Assembly (NCBI RefSeq): GCF_023073335.1
Contig: NZ_JADPJG010000012.1
Location: forward strand, 288,571-352,570
Reading direction: 5' to 3'
Source: Bradyrhizobium sp. 21
GTDB taxonomy: Bacteria > Pseudomonadota > Alphaproteobacteria > Rhizobiales > Xanthobacteraceae
Length of the DNA stretch: 64,000 bases
How positions within the stretch are numbered: the stretch's first letter is position 1; each line of letters opens with the position of its first letter. Of the stretch, positions 11,069 through 18,881 are shown in pieces. The notes under the pieces are model-generated. The model did not search any database, was not told where the DNA came from, and saw nothing but the letters and a program-made list of their open reading frames with translations. A program made the position numbers and the translations under genes.

Positions 11069-12139
11069 ATGAGCGAGGCCGTCGTTGACGACATCGTGGC
11101 CGTGCTACCGCCGCTGCTCAATGCGCTGGAAGCACTCGGCTTCTTCGCGCGGCATCTGCATCCGCCTGCCTTTGCCTCGATGATGAATGCGATCGGCACG
11201 CCGGACGAGGCGCTGCAAACGGCGCGCGCGGCAATCGGCGACTGGCCGGAACAGTTCACCGGACTGCGCGAGCAACTCGATCGTGCCTGCGACGAGACGC
11301 TCGCCGCCTTTGCCGGCATCCGCGAGGTCGAGCGTGGCAATGGCGATCTCATCGCGGTCTTTCGCGCGCTGCGCCATGTGCCGCGCGCGCAGGAGGCGCT
11401 GTATCCACTGGCGGCTCAATTTCCGCCGGTGAGCAGCTTCTTCCTCAACGCCGCCAATCGCGAGAATGCCGGCCTATTGTCGCGGCTGGAAGCCGGCGCG
11501 GGCGAGCACACCGGCATCGTCCACGATCACAACGAGCCCGGCAGTCGCGGCGGCTTTTCGCTCTACGTGCCTGAATATTACACGCCCGACCGCGCCATGC
11601 CGCTGGTGATGGCGCTGCATGGGGGCAGCGGCAACGGCCGCGGCTTTCTGTGGAGCTGGCTGCGTGACGCCCGCAGCCTGGGTGCGATCCTGGTGGCACC
11701 GACCGCGACCGGCCCGACCTGGGCGTTGATGGGTGACGACGCCGACACGCCCAACCTCATGCGCATTCTCGAAACCGTGCGCAGCCGCTGGACCATCGAC
11801 GCCTCGCGCATGCTGCTCACAGGCATGAGCGACGGCGGTACCTTCTGCTACGTCACCGGGCTGGACGGCGCCTCGCCCTTCACGCATCTCGCGCCGGTGT
11901 CGGCGACCTTCCATCCGTTGATGGCGGAGATGGCCGACGCCACGCGCCTGCAGCGCCTGCCGATCTTCATCACCCACGGCAAGCTCGACTGGATGTTTCC
12001 GGTTCAGACCGCGCGACAGACCCAGGCCACCCTCTCCGCCGCCGGCGCCGACGTCACCTATCGCGAGATCGACGACCTCAGCCACACTTATCCGCGAGAG
12101 ATCAACGCCGAATTGCTGCATTGGCTGAATGGAAAATGA
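11069..12139 (+). CDS. Alpha/beta hydrolase (PHB-depolymerase/feruloyl-esterase-like)
   Basis: A 356-residue serine hydrolase with an alpha-helical N-terminal half (about 1-150) unlike the core family, then a catalytic domain. Oxyanion-hole residues are in MALHGGSGNG, the nucleophile is Ser254 in GMSDGG, the acid is in HGKLDWMFPV and the histidine in DLSHTYP. No signal peptide is seen, so it probably acts in the cytoplasm. Its N-terminal region may be a separate helical domain. It lies 28 bases behind the protease-fold PDZ gene and likely shares its transcript. The substrate is unknown. Confidence 0.85.
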   Translation: MSEAVVDDIVAVLPPLLNALEALGFFARHLHPPAFASMMNAIGTPDEALQTARAAIGDWPEQFTGLREQLDRACDETLAAFAGIREVERGNGDLIAVFRALRHVPRAQEALYPLAAQFPPVSSFFLNAANRENAGLLSRLEAGAGEHTGIVHDHNEPGSRGGFSLYVPEYYTPDRAMPLVMALHGGSGNGRGFLWSWLRDARSLGAILVAPTATGPTWALMGDDADTPNLMRILETVRSRWTIDASRMLLTGMSDGGTFCYVTGLDGASPFTHLAPVSATFHPLMAEMADATRLQRLPIFITHGKLDWMFPVQTARQTQATLSAAGADVTYREIDDLSHTYPREINAELLHWLNGK

Positions 12140-12171
12140 ACAACCTCTCCTTACCTGCGCCGCACTGCCGC

Positions 12172-12196
12172 GGAACCATCACTCCGGGCCGACGTT
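12172..12196 (+). promoter_or_regulatory. EcfG-type general stress promoter
   Basis: GGAAC (12172-12176) and CGTT (12193-12196) are separated by exactly 16 bases, matching the alphaproteobacterial EcfG consensus GGAAC-N16/17-CGTT. Transcription would begin a few bases before the CCGGAGG ribosome-binding site (12208-12214) of the small membrane protein gene that starts at 12222, giving a short leader. Confidence 0.75.
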
Positions 12197-12221
12197 ATCG
12201 CCCGTCACCGGAGGTTCGCAA

Positions 12222-12428
12222 ATGCAGACGTTTTTCGGAATGATCTTGGGTGCCCTGCTGCTCGGCTGCGGCGTGTACGTCTATGACTCCATGCAGACGT
12301 CGTCGGTCGCCAATGGCGAGGTCGCGACCACCAATCGCACTATCGTGAACTGGGATGTCGCCAAGGCCGACTGGGACGCGCTGCGCGATCGCGCGCACAA
12401 GGACTGGGTCCGGATCTCGTCGAAGTAA
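12222..12428 (+). CDS. Small single-pass membrane protein, stress-promoter controlled
   Basis: A 68-residue protein with one hydrophobic N-terminal segment (about residues 5-23, FGMILGALLLGCGVYVY) and a hydrophilic tail. No family is recognised. The start at ATG 12222 is fixed by the strong CCGGAGG site eight bases upstream; the frame opens 31 codons earlier inside the previous gene's end. An EcfG-type promoter lies directly upstream and a strong hairpin terminator directly downstream, so it is a monocistronic unit. Its role is unknown; a general stress envelope function is inferred from the promoter only. Confidence 0.8.
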   Translation: MQTFFGMILGALLLGCGVYVYDSMQTSSVANGEVATTNRTIVNWDVAKADWDALRDRAHKDWVRISSK

Positions 12429-12446
12429 CAAAGCCGTATCATGAAC

Positions 12447-12480
12447 AAGGCGCCGTCGCGAGTCCGCGGCGGCGCCTTTG
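12447..12480. terminator. Strong hairpin terminator, probably bidirectional
   Basis: Fourteen-base arms (12447-12460 and 12465-12478) with one G-T pair enclose the tetraloop AGTC. A short T run follows on the plus strand and the leading AA gives a T run on the minus strand, so it can serve both the small membrane protein gene and the convergent DsbA-family gene. Confidence 0.85.
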
Positions 12481-12500
12481 TGTTGCGCGCACCGAATGCG

Positions 12501-13163
12501 TCAGTTCATCTTGGCCTTGCGGGCGTCGGCGATGACCTGCTCGAACTCGTTCATGCTGAGCACGCCGGGCACGCGGTACTTGCCGACGATAAAGGACGGG
12601 GTGCCGCGGAAGCCGAAGGCTTCGGCCTGCTCGTTGTTGCGCTTGAGAAGGGCATCGATGTCCGAGCCATGGTCGGTGAGATCGCGCTTCAGTCGGTCCA
12701 TGTCGACGCCGGCGGCCGCGAGCAGCTCGTTGATGCGGGGCTCGGTCAGGCGCGAGCTGACGCCCATCATGGCATCATGGGCCTTGTGGTACTTGTCCTG
12801 GTATTTCGCCGCGAGCGCGATCCGCGCCGCGGTGACCGAGACCGGCCCGAGGATCGGCCAGTCCTTCATCACCAGCCTGACCTTGCCGTCGTCCTGGACG
12901 ACCTGGCGCAACTCGGGCTCGAGCTTGCGGCAATAGGGGCAATTGTAGTCGGACCATTCGACGATGGAGATATTGCCGTCGGGATTGCCGGCGACGGGAG
13001 TATCGGGATCGCGCAGCACCCTGGTTTCGGTCAGGACCTCGTCCTCGCCGGCCGCCGCCAGCGCCGAGGTGATCGCGCCCGTCGCGAGCGCGCCGGCTCC
13101 GATCAGCGTCAATGCCGCGCGCCGCGTCGGCACGAGGTCCTTCTTGTTCCTGAATCCAGCCAT
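12501..13163 (-). CDS. DsbA family thiol:disulfide interchange protein
   Basis: Periplasmic oxidoreductase of the DsbA/Com1 type, 220 residues. The active site is CPYC at residues 75-78 in the usual WSDYNCPYCRKLEPEL context, followed by a thioredoxin fold with its helical insert and the cis-proline loop (FRGTPSFIV). The N-terminus has TRRAALTLIGAGALATG, a Tat-like signal. A dsbB gene lies 6 kb away and could reoxidise it. It is convergent with the small membrane protein gene. Confidence 0.92.
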   Translation of the reverse strand: MAGFRNKKDLVPTRRAALTLIGAGALATGAITSALAAAGEDEVLTETRVLRDPDTPVAGNPDGNISIVEWSDYNCPYCRKLEPELRQVVQDDGKVRLVMKDWPILGPVSVTAARIALAAKYQDKYHKAHDAMMGVSSRLTEPRINELLAAAGVDMDRLKRDLTDHGSDIDALLKRNNEQAEAFGFRGTPSFIVGKYRVPGVLSMNEFEQVIADARKAKMN

Positions 13164-13250
13164 ATCTCGTCCCGTTTCGGTCCCATCTCCGTCGATACGG
13201 TTCGAGACCCGGAATTGTTACAGGTCATATAGAGTGTCGCGACGGCGATG

Positions 13251-13973
13251 TCATCGCACCAGCAGCGTGACCGCCAAGGGTACCAGGAACGACGTCACCA
13301 AAGCGTTCAGGCTCATGGCGATGCCGGAAAAGACCCCGGCAATCTCGTCGACCTGAAACGCCCGTGCGGTGCCGATACCGTGCGCCGCCAGACCTGCCGC
13401 AAACCCGCGTGCCCGGTAATCGGTGACCCCGGTACGATTCATCAGCGGCGTCACGATGATCGCGCCCATGATGCCGGTGAGAATCACGGCGACCGCCGCG
13501 AGCGAGGGATCGGCGTGCAGGGATTCGGCGATCCCCATGGCAACGCCGGCCGTGACGGATTTCGGCGCCAGCGACAGCACCACGTCGCGCGGCAGGCCGG
13601 CGAGCTCGGCCAGCAACACGACCGACACCACCGCCGTGACCGAACCTGCGACCAGCGCCACCAGCATCGGCACGATGGAGGCAACCACCCGCTTGCGATT
13701 CTCATAAAGCGGCACGGCCAGCGCAACAGTGGCGGGCCCCAGCAGGAAGTGCACGAACTGCGCGCCGGCGAAATAGGTCGTGTAGGAAGTCCCGGTCGCG
13801 AGCAGGAACGCGCCGATGATCCACATCGCGTGCAGCACAGGATTGGCCACCGGATGGCGCCGCGTCGCCAGCGATACCGCATCCGTGGTCGCATAGACCA
13901 GCAGCGTCACGGTCAGCCAGAGCAGCGGCGACTGCGAGAGATAGACCCAGAGCGAGAACGGATTGTCGCTCAT
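13251..13973 (-). CDS. lrgB: LrgB/CidB family membrane protein
   Basis: Integral membrane protein of the LrgB family, 240 residues with about seven hydrophobic segments. LrgB/CidB partners of LrgA are implicated in murein hydrolase control and in small-metabolite movement across the membrane. Its ATG overlaps the TGA of the lrgA gene by four bases, so the pair is translationally coupled. Confidence 0.9.
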   Translation of the reverse strand: MSDNPFSLWVYLSQSPLLWLTVTLLVYATTDAVSLATRRHPVANPVLHAMWIIGAFLLATGTSYTTYFAGAQFVHFLLGPATVALAVPLYENRKRVVASIVPMLVALVAGSVTAVVSVVLLAELAGLPRDVVLSLAPKSVTAGVAMGIAESLHADPSLAAVAVILTGIMGAIIVTPLMNRTGVTDYRARGFAAGLAAHGIGTARAFQVDEIAGVFSGIAMSLNALVTSFLVPLAVTLLVR

Positions 13974-14353
13974 CGCACGTCCTGTTGCCTCAACAGGCGG
14001 CTGACGAAGCGGAAGCTCAGCACGGTCGCGAGCAGCGTGACAACCACCGAGAGCGCCAGCACCAGGACGATGGCGATGCCGTGGGATGCGAGCAGGTCGA
14101 GCTTCTGCACGATACCGACCCCGGCCGGCACGAACAGCAGCGACAAATGTGCCAGCAAACCCTTGCTGGCCGTCTCCACGCCGTCGTTGCGGAGCGGCCC
14201 GCGCGCGAGACGGGAAAAACGGTCTCGGGCCAGCAGCAGGATCAGGAGCAGCAGCAGGCCGAGCACGGGTCCGGGCAATAGCAGGCCGAGGCCGCGCACG
14301 ACGGCTTCGCCGATCAACTGGCAGAGCAGGATGAGGCCGAGACTGGCAAGCAT
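13970..14353 (-). CDS. lrgA: LrgA/CidA family holin-like membrane protein
   Basis: A 127-residue protein with four hydrophobic segments and the family motif LLPGPVLGLLLLLILL near residues 25-40 and LLFVPAGVGIVQ near 75. LrgA/CidA proteins are holin-like and work with LrgB, whose gene overlaps the end of this one. The next gene upstream ends 46 bases away on the same strand, so cotranscription with the thioesterase gene is possible. Confidence 0.9.
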   Translation of the reverse strand: MLASLGLILLCQLIGEAVVRGLGLLLPGPVLGLLLLLILLLARDRFSRLARGPLRNDGVETASKGLLAHLSLLFVPAGVGIVQKLDLLASHGIAIVLVLALSVVVTLLATVLSFRFVSRLLRQQDVR

Positions 14354-14399
14354 GACGCTCGCATCAAGAGATGCGCCGGCAGGCTTGTCAATCGCCGCA

Positions 14400-14876
14400 T
14401 TATGCGCGGGCTGCGGTCCGCGCTTGCGGGGCAGCAGAGCGAGGCAGCATCGCCATCAGCGTCCCGGTCATGGTCGCGATCAGCGTGGTCTTGCCCTCGT
14501 GTTCGGCAAAGGCCCTGGCCTCACAGAAGGTCAGCGTGCGGCCCGGCTTGACGACCTCGGCCTCGAAGACGAAGCGCGTGCCCCGGGCCGGCGCCAGCAG
14601 CGTGGTCTTGAACTCCACGGTGAGGATGTCGGCCTCGCGCGGCATCAGGGTGAAGGCGGCCACGCCGCAGGCATTGTCGAGTCCCGCGGTGATGATGCCG
14701 GCGTGGACAAAACCATTCTGCTGCGTGAAGGCCGGCGAATACAGCATCGCAAGCTCGGCTTCGCCTGGCCCAAGGCGGACGATCACGATGCCGAGCGTGC
14801 GCATCGCCGGCTGGCCCTCGAACATGGCAATGGTCGCCGTGCGATAGCCGGGATTCTTCGGCTCGAATGCGGTCAT
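14400..14876 (-). CDS. PaaI family hotdog thioesterase
   Basis: A 158-residue single-domain hotdog protein of the PaaI/YdiI type, expected to hydrolyse acyl- or aryl-CoA esters in the cytoplasm. The helix motif NGFVHAGIITAGLD near residue 53 is characteristic. The ATG lacks a good ribosome-binding site of its own but overlaps the stop of a 16-codon leader frame that has one, which suggests translational coupling. It is divergent from a TetR regulator gene and two matching operator sites lie between them. Confidence 0.88.
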   Translation of the reverse strand: MTAFEPKNPGYRTATIAMFEGQPAMRTLGIVIVRLGPGEAELAMLYSPAFTQQNGFVHAGIITAGLDNACGVAAFTLMPREADILTVEFKTTLLAPARGTRFVFEAEVVKPGRTLTFCEARAFAEHEGKTTLIATMTGTLMAMLPRSAAPQARTAARA

Positions 14877-14923
14877 CGCTCAGACGGATAGACCGTGCCG
14901 CGATAAGTCGCCTCCTGCACCAT
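14873..14923 (-). CDS. 16-codon leader frame, possible remnant of a 4HBT-type thioesterase
   Basis: A short open frame encodes MVQEATYRGTVYPSER and ends in a TGA that overlaps the PaaI-type gene start by four bases. It has a strong GGGAGGAG ribosome-binding site about six bases before its ATG, whereas the downstream gene has almost none. The string ATYRGTVYP resembles, from memory, the beginning of 4-hydroxybenzoyl-CoA thioesterase-like proteins. It may therefore be the stump of a deleted thioesterase gene whose initiation site now drives the PaaI-type gene. Both readings are inference. Confidence 0.45.
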   Translation of the reverse strand: MVQEATYRGTVYPSER

Positions 14924-14960
14924 CGCCGCTCCTCCCTGGCCCGTTCTGCCTTTTGATTGT

Positions 14961-15011
14961 TGATACGGTAGCGTATCAGCCGCCTTCCGCGTTAGCAATA
15001 CGGCACCGTAT
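14961..15011. promoter_or_regulatory. Two palindromic operators for the divergent TetR regulator
   Basis: Site 1 is TGATACG-GTAG-CGTATCA (14961-14978). Site 2 is ATACGG-CA-CCGTAT (14998-15011). Both fit ATACGGnAnCGTATCA, and their centres are about 35 bases apart. They lie between the divergent thioesterase and TetR genes, site 2 ending 24 bases before the TetR ATG. This layout is typical for a TetR protein repressing itself and the divergent unit. Confidence 0.75.
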
Positions 15012-15034
15012 CAAGAACTGGCGAGGCTTCCTGC

Positions 15035-15583
15035 ATGAGCGACGGCAAGGGCGATGTCTGGGTCGAGGCGGGGTTCACCGAACTCGCCCGATCGGGGGTC
15101 GAGGGGGTGCGGGTCGAGGTGCTCGCCAAGAACCTGGGCGTCACCAAGGGCGGCTTCTACCGCCGCTTCGCCGACCGTGCCGCGCTGCTCGGTGTCATGC
15201 TGGAGCGCTGGCGCGAGGGACGCTCAACGACGATCGCGCAGCAGACCAGCCTCGACGGCCAAGCGCCCCGCGAGCGGCTGAAGGCGGTGATCCAGCTCTA
15301 TTCCGAGCGGGTCAATCCGGAAGGGATGGCGATCGAGCTTGCGATCCGGCAATGGGCCCGCTCGGACGAGGACGCCGCTGCAGCGGTGGCGAGCGTGGAC
15401 GCGGCGCGGCTGAAGCACGTCGCCGAGCTCTATCGCGCCACCGGCCTCGAGGCCGAGGCGGCCGAAGCGCAGGCCTTTCTGTTCTATTGCTTCATCTTCG
15501 GCCAGAGCCTGCTGTTCGTCGAGCGCGGCCCGCGCAAGCGGTCGCAGCTCGTGGCGAAATCGGCCGAGAAGCTACTGGATTAA
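15035..15583 (+). CDS. TetR family transcriptional regulator
   Basis: A 182-residue repressor with an N-terminal TetR helix-turn-helix (about residues 8-55; the recognition part is KNLGVTKGGFYRRFADRAALL) and a ligand-binding C-terminal half. The ATG is preceded by GCGAGG. It is divergent from the thioesterase unit, and two related palindromes sit in the shared promoter region. An acyl-CoA or aromatic effector would make sense given the thioesterase partner, but that is inference. Confidence 0.9.
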   Translation: MSDGKGDVWVEAGFTELARSGVEGVRVEVLAKNLGVTKGGFYRRFADRAALLGVMLERWREGRSTTIAQQTSLDGQAPRERLKAVIQLYSERVNPEGMAIELAIRQWARSDEDAAAAVASVDAARLKHVAELYRATGLEAEAAEAQAFLFYCFIFGQSLLFVERGPRKRSQLVAKSAEKLLD

Positions 15584-15588
15584 AGCAA

Positions 15589-15613
15589 GAGGCCGGGGCT
15601 CTGCCCCGGCCTC
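15589..15613. terminator. Hairpin between convergent genes
   Basis: Perfect 11-base arms (GAGGCCGGGGC and its complement) around the triloop TCT, six bases after the TetR stop and before the convergent secreted-protein gene. No T run follows, so intrinsic termination is likely but not certain. Confidence 0.65.
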
Positions 15614-15631
15614 GCGCATCGTCTTGAAGCT

Positions 15632-16132
15632 TCAGGCGGCGCCCTTCAGCTTCTTGTTGCATTCGCTGTAATAGCCGCCGCCCTTCTCGATCCACTTCAT
15701 GCCGCCATTGCCGTTGGTGGTCTTGTTGGCGTTGTACTGGTCGACGCAGGTGTGGAGGCGCGCCTTGCCGGCGGTCTCCTTGGCATATTTCGCATCGACC
15801 GCATTCGGGAAGACGGCGTTGCCCATCGGCATGGTCGGTGCCGGGGCGGCAGCGGGGGCCGCGTCCTTCTTCGCGGCCGCCTTCGGCTCGGCGGGAGCGG
15901 CGGGCGCAGCAGGAGCAGCCGCGGTCGGCGCAGCAGCCGGCGTTGCATCCGCACCGCACTGGGCCTTGCGGAAGTCATTCCACTTCGTGGTGCCGAGCGA
16001 GCCGTCCTTCTTGGCGGCCTGATATTTCGCGCTGCACTCCTGCGAGGTCAGCGCCTGCGCCGGCGCGGTGGCCATCAACGCGGCAACACCCGACACCGCA
16101 ATCGCACACAACAATCTTGTCTGAATGGTCAT
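15632..16132 (-). CDS. Secreted protein with two related cysteine-bounded motifs
   Basis: A 166-residue protein with a Sec signal peptide (about residues 1-27, ending AQA-L). Two similar units flank a long Ala/Pro linker: one near residues 33-59 (C, then KWNDFRKAQC) and one near 128-160 (C, then KWIEKGGGYYSEC). The linker (about 62-100) is low-complexity and probably disordered. The family is not named here; I regard it as a conserved periplasmic protein of unknown role. It neighbours the PsiF genes, which share the small, Ala/Pro-rich secreted style. The 200-base gap before the next gene holds no clear feature. Confidence 0.75.
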   Translation of the reverse strand: MTIQTRLLCAIAVSGVAALMATAPAQALTSQECSAKYQAAKKDGSLGTTKWNDFRKAQCGADATPAAAPTAAAPAAPAAPAEPKAAAKKDAAPAAAPAPTMPMGNAVFPNAVDAKYAKETAGKARLHTCVDQYNANKTTNGNGGMKWIEKGGGYYSECNKKLKGAA

Positions 16133-16334
16133 CCTGAGGTCTCCTCCTTGGTCTTCCCCGACGGAAGTGAAACGAGGATTGCTATCCTAGCTTGCCGCCG
16201 GCTCGGGACAAGGAGCGATGGCTTCTGCCGCCAAAATATAGTGATCCCTCCCGTTCAGATTATTCATGTCGCGTTCAGCAACGCGAGCCGACGTTCCCAA
16301 CCCTTCGCAATTCTCGCAAGATGAGTGCAACATC

Positions 16335-16628
16335 ATGACCTTCACCTCTCGCCTCACCGTCGTCGCCCTCGCCTCCCTGCTCGCCACCGGAGCCGCTTTC
16401 GCCCAGACTGCGGCCCCGGCAGCCAAGACCGATACCAAGACCACGACCGCCGCCCCCACCGACAAGAAAACGCCGAAAGAGCACACGGCCGAGTCGCTCG
16501 AATGCTCCAAGCAGGCCGACGCCAAGGCTCTCAAGGGCAAGGAGCGCAAGAAATTCCGCCGCGAATGCATGAAGGAAGCCAAGGCCGGCACCGCTGCCCC
16601 CGCTCCGGCCTCAGCCGACAAGAAGTAG
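16335..16628 (+). CDS. PsiF repeat family secreted protein
   Basis: A 97-residue periplasmic protein with a signal peptide (about 1-23, ending AFA-Q), an Ala/Thr/Lys-rich stretch, and one PsiF repeat at about 56-80 (ECSKQADAKALKGKERKKF followed by RREC). PsiF in Escherichia coli is phosphate-starvation inducible; the function is unknown. The ATG at 16335 is chosen over the frame opening at 16266 because only it gives a signal peptide at the N-terminus. The next gene carries a PsiF-like unit fused to a caspase domain. Confidence 0.85.
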   Translation: MTFTSRLTVVALASLLATGAAFAQTAAPAAKTDTKTTTAAPTDKKTPKEHTAESLECSKQADAKALKGKERKKFRRECMKEAKAGTAAPAPASADKK

Positions 16629-16642
16629 CCGCGGACATTTTG

Positions 16643-16680
16643 GGCTTCATCCTCCTTCGGACTCGGGGGAGGATGAAGCC
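16643..16680. terminator. Hairpin between the psiF-type and caspase-type genes
   Basis: Perfect 13-base arms (GGCTTCATCCTCC at 16643-16655 and its complement at 16668-16680) with a 12-base loop. No T run follows. It may terminate the PsiF gene or be a short dispersed palindrome; it ends about 30 bases before the next ATG. Confidence 0.6.
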
Positions 16681-16712
16681 GATGATTGAACAGGTACGGG
16701 CCAGGGGGTCGA

Positions 16713-17726
16713 ATGTCCGGATGGAAGAGGATTCGCCTGCTCGGTGTTGTAGTTGCCGTGAGTGTCGCCGGCGCAGCAGTCGCTCAGGTCGAACCGAACT
16801 CTCCTTCTTCTCTTGCGCTGGAATGTTCAAGGCAGGCCGATGCCCGTGGACTGCACGGGCCCGAACGGAGCGCATTTCGCAAGAGCTGCAAGACCGGAGC
16901 GACGGCGCCCGCCACGCATTCGGTGACGCCCCGGGAGCAGGACACCGCCGCGACGAAACGCGAGAGCCGGCCGCCCCAACAGACACCGCTTCCCCTCACG
17001 CCCCGACAGACGGAATCCGAACATCGCGTCGCGCTGGTGCTGGGCAATTCCACATACAAAAATGTGCCCTCGTTGCCCAATCCCGAGCGTGACGCTGCCG
17101 AGGTTGCCGACGCGCTCAGGGCGACGGGCTTCGAAAAAGTCACGCTGCGGACCAATCTCGGCCGCGATCAACTCATCCAGGCGCTGCGCACTTTTGCCAC
17201 ACAAGCCGAGAGGGCCGACTGGTCCGTGATCTATTATGCAGGTCACGGCATAGAAGTTGGCGGGGTCAACTACCTCATCCCCGTCGACGCGACGATCGGT
17301 TCGGATCGCGACATGTCGTTCGAAGCAATTGCGCTCGATCAGGTCCTCAACGTTGCGGAACGGGCCAGGAAGTTGCGGCTGGTCGTTCTGGATGCATGCC
17401 GGAACAACCCGTTCGCCGCCCGCATGAAGCGAACATTGTCCGTCGCCTCGCGCTCGGTCTCCCGCGGGCTGGCGCCGATCGAACCCGACGCCGGGACGCT
17501 GGTCGTGTTCGCGGCCAAGGACGGCGAAGTGGCGCTCGATGGAGACGGCGCCCACAGCCCGTTCACCACCGCGTTCGTCAAGGACATTCGGGTGCCGGGG
17601 CTCGAGGTCCGGCGGCTGTTCGATACGGTCCGCGACGACGTGATCGAGATGACCGGCGGCAAGCAGAAGCCGTTCAGCTACGGCTCCGTATCCGGCCGAC
17701 AGGATTTCTATTTCGTTCAGAAATAG
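16713..17726 (+). CDS. Secreted PsiF-caspase (peptidase C14) fusion protein
   Basis: A 337-residue protein with a signal peptide (about 1-24, AAVAQ), a PsiF-like unit with its two cysteines (ECSRQADARGLHGPERSAF, about 37-59), a Pro/Thr-rich linker (about 60-103) and a caspase-like domain (about 104-337). The catalytic dyad is present: His178 in YYAGHG and Cys229 in LDACRNNPF. Such orthocaspase proteins cleave after basic or acidic residues, but the specificity cannot be told here. The ATG at 16713 with AGGGGG upstream is preferred to the TTG at 16686. A free PsiF gene lies just upstream, so PsiF may be the partner or scaffold of the peptidase. Two larger caspase paralogues lie 8 and 11 kb downstream. 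Confidence 0.88.
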   Translation: MSGWKRIRLLGVVVAVSVAGAAVAQVEPNSPSSLALECSRQADARGLHGPERSAFRKSCKTGATAPATHSVTPREQDTAATKRESRPPQQTPLPLTPRQTESEHRVALVLGNSTYKNVPSLPNPERDAAEVADALRATGFEKVTLRTNLGRDQLIQALRTFATQAERADWSVIYYAGHGIEVGGVNYLIPVDATIGSDRDMSFEAIALDQVLNVAERARKLRLVVLDACRNNPFAARMKRTLSVASRSVSRGLAPIEPDAGTLVVFAAKDGEVALDGDGAHSPFTTAFVKDIRVPGLEVRRLFDTVRDDVIEMTGGKQKPFSYGSVSGRQDFYFVQK

Positions 17727-17792
17727 TCGGGACGCATTGCGGCATGACGAGCTTGCAATTGTGCGCCTCTCGCCGATTTGCAATAAGGTGGC

Positions 17793-18878
17793 GTGAAGCA
17801 AATCACCGCCTCCCTGACGTTCGAATGGCCGAGCCGTGCCGAGCTATTGAGCACGGCGGAAACGCTGGTCATCGGCACCGCCGGCGGCTTGATGTTTCTG
17901 CTTGCCGGCCTTCCCGGCGGGCTGATCTCGGGCGCGATGATCGCGGTCGGAATTGCCGCGATCGCCGGACGCAAGCTGATGCTGCCGCCGATCCTGACCC
18001 AGACCGTTTTGGTGCTGCTCGGCATTTCACTGGGGTCGGTCGTCTCGCGCCATCTGCTTCAGCAGGTCAGCGCCTATCCGCTCACCATCGGCCTGCTCGC
18101 GCTCGCGACCTTCTGCTCGACCTTCGGATCGAGCTATTACCTCCAGCGCGTCCACGGCTGGGACCGCACCTCGGCCTTCCTCGCCGGCAGCCCCGGCGCG
18201 CTGTCGCAGATCACGATTCTGGCGGTCGAGCGCGGCGCCGATTTGCCGGGCATCGCGGTGGTGCAGACCATGCGCGTCATCATCCTCACCGCGGCGCTGC
18301 CGATGGTGCTGGCGTTCGCCGGCGTCGCGCCCTCCGTCGCGCCGTCGCTGACGACCACGATCGCCTCGCCGCTCGACCTCGTCGAGCTGGTCGCGGCCTC
18401 GCTGGCCGCGGCGCTCCTCTTGCGGCTGATCAAGTTTCCGGCGAGCTGGATGTTCGGCGCGATGATCGGCTCGAGCGTGCTGCATGGCGCAGGCTGGGTC
18501 GAGGGCGGCCTGCCGGACTGGGTGCGCGGCGTGGCGCTGGTCGGCATCGGCGCCCTGATCGGCAGCCGCTTCGCGCGGATGCAGATCAAGACGCTCGCCG
18601 GTCACATCAACGCGGCGCTCGGTTCGTTTGCTGTCGCCATCGCCGTCTCCGCGATCTTCGTCGGCATCGTGGCACTCACCACACAGGTGAAATTCTCCGA
18701 CGTCGTGGTCGCCTACGCGCCGGGCGCGATGGACGCCATGCTGGCGCTGGCGCTGACGCTGCACATCGACCCGATCTTCGTCGGCGCACATCACCTCTCG
18801 CGTTTCGTCTTCGTGACGATCGCGACGCCGGGCATCGTGCACCTGTTCGGGCGCACGCAGGACGATGTGGATGATTGA
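17793..18878 (+). CDS. AbrB family membrane protein
   Basis: A 361-residue integral membrane protein with two internally similar halves, as in the AbrB membrane protein duplication family (not the AbrB DNA-binding protein). Repeated glycine-rich turns such as AGLPGGLISGAM and FLAGSPGALSQI are characteristic. Some members are described as ammonia monooxygenase-like or putative regulators of aidB; the true function is not established. It begins with GTG at 17793 after AAGG. It is convergent with dsbB, only three bases apart. Confidence 0.85.
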   Translation: MKQITASLTFEWPSRAELLSTAETLVIGTAGGLMFLLAGLPGGLISGAMIAVGIAAIAGRKLMLPPILTQTVLVLLGISLGSVVSRHLLQQVSAYPLTIGLLALATFCSTFGSSYYLQRVHGWDRTSAFLAGSPGALSQITILAVERGADLPGIAVVQTMRVIILTAALPMVLAFAGVAPSVAPSLTTTIASPLDLVELVAASLAAALLLRLIKFPASWMFGAMIGSSVLHGAGWVEGGLPDWVRGVALVGIGALIGSRFARMQIKTLAGHINAALGSFAVAIAVSAIFVGIVALTTQVKFSDVVVAYAPGAMDAMLALALTLHIDPIFVGAHHLSRFVFVTIATPGIVHLFGRTQDDVDD

Positions 18879-18881
18879 AGC

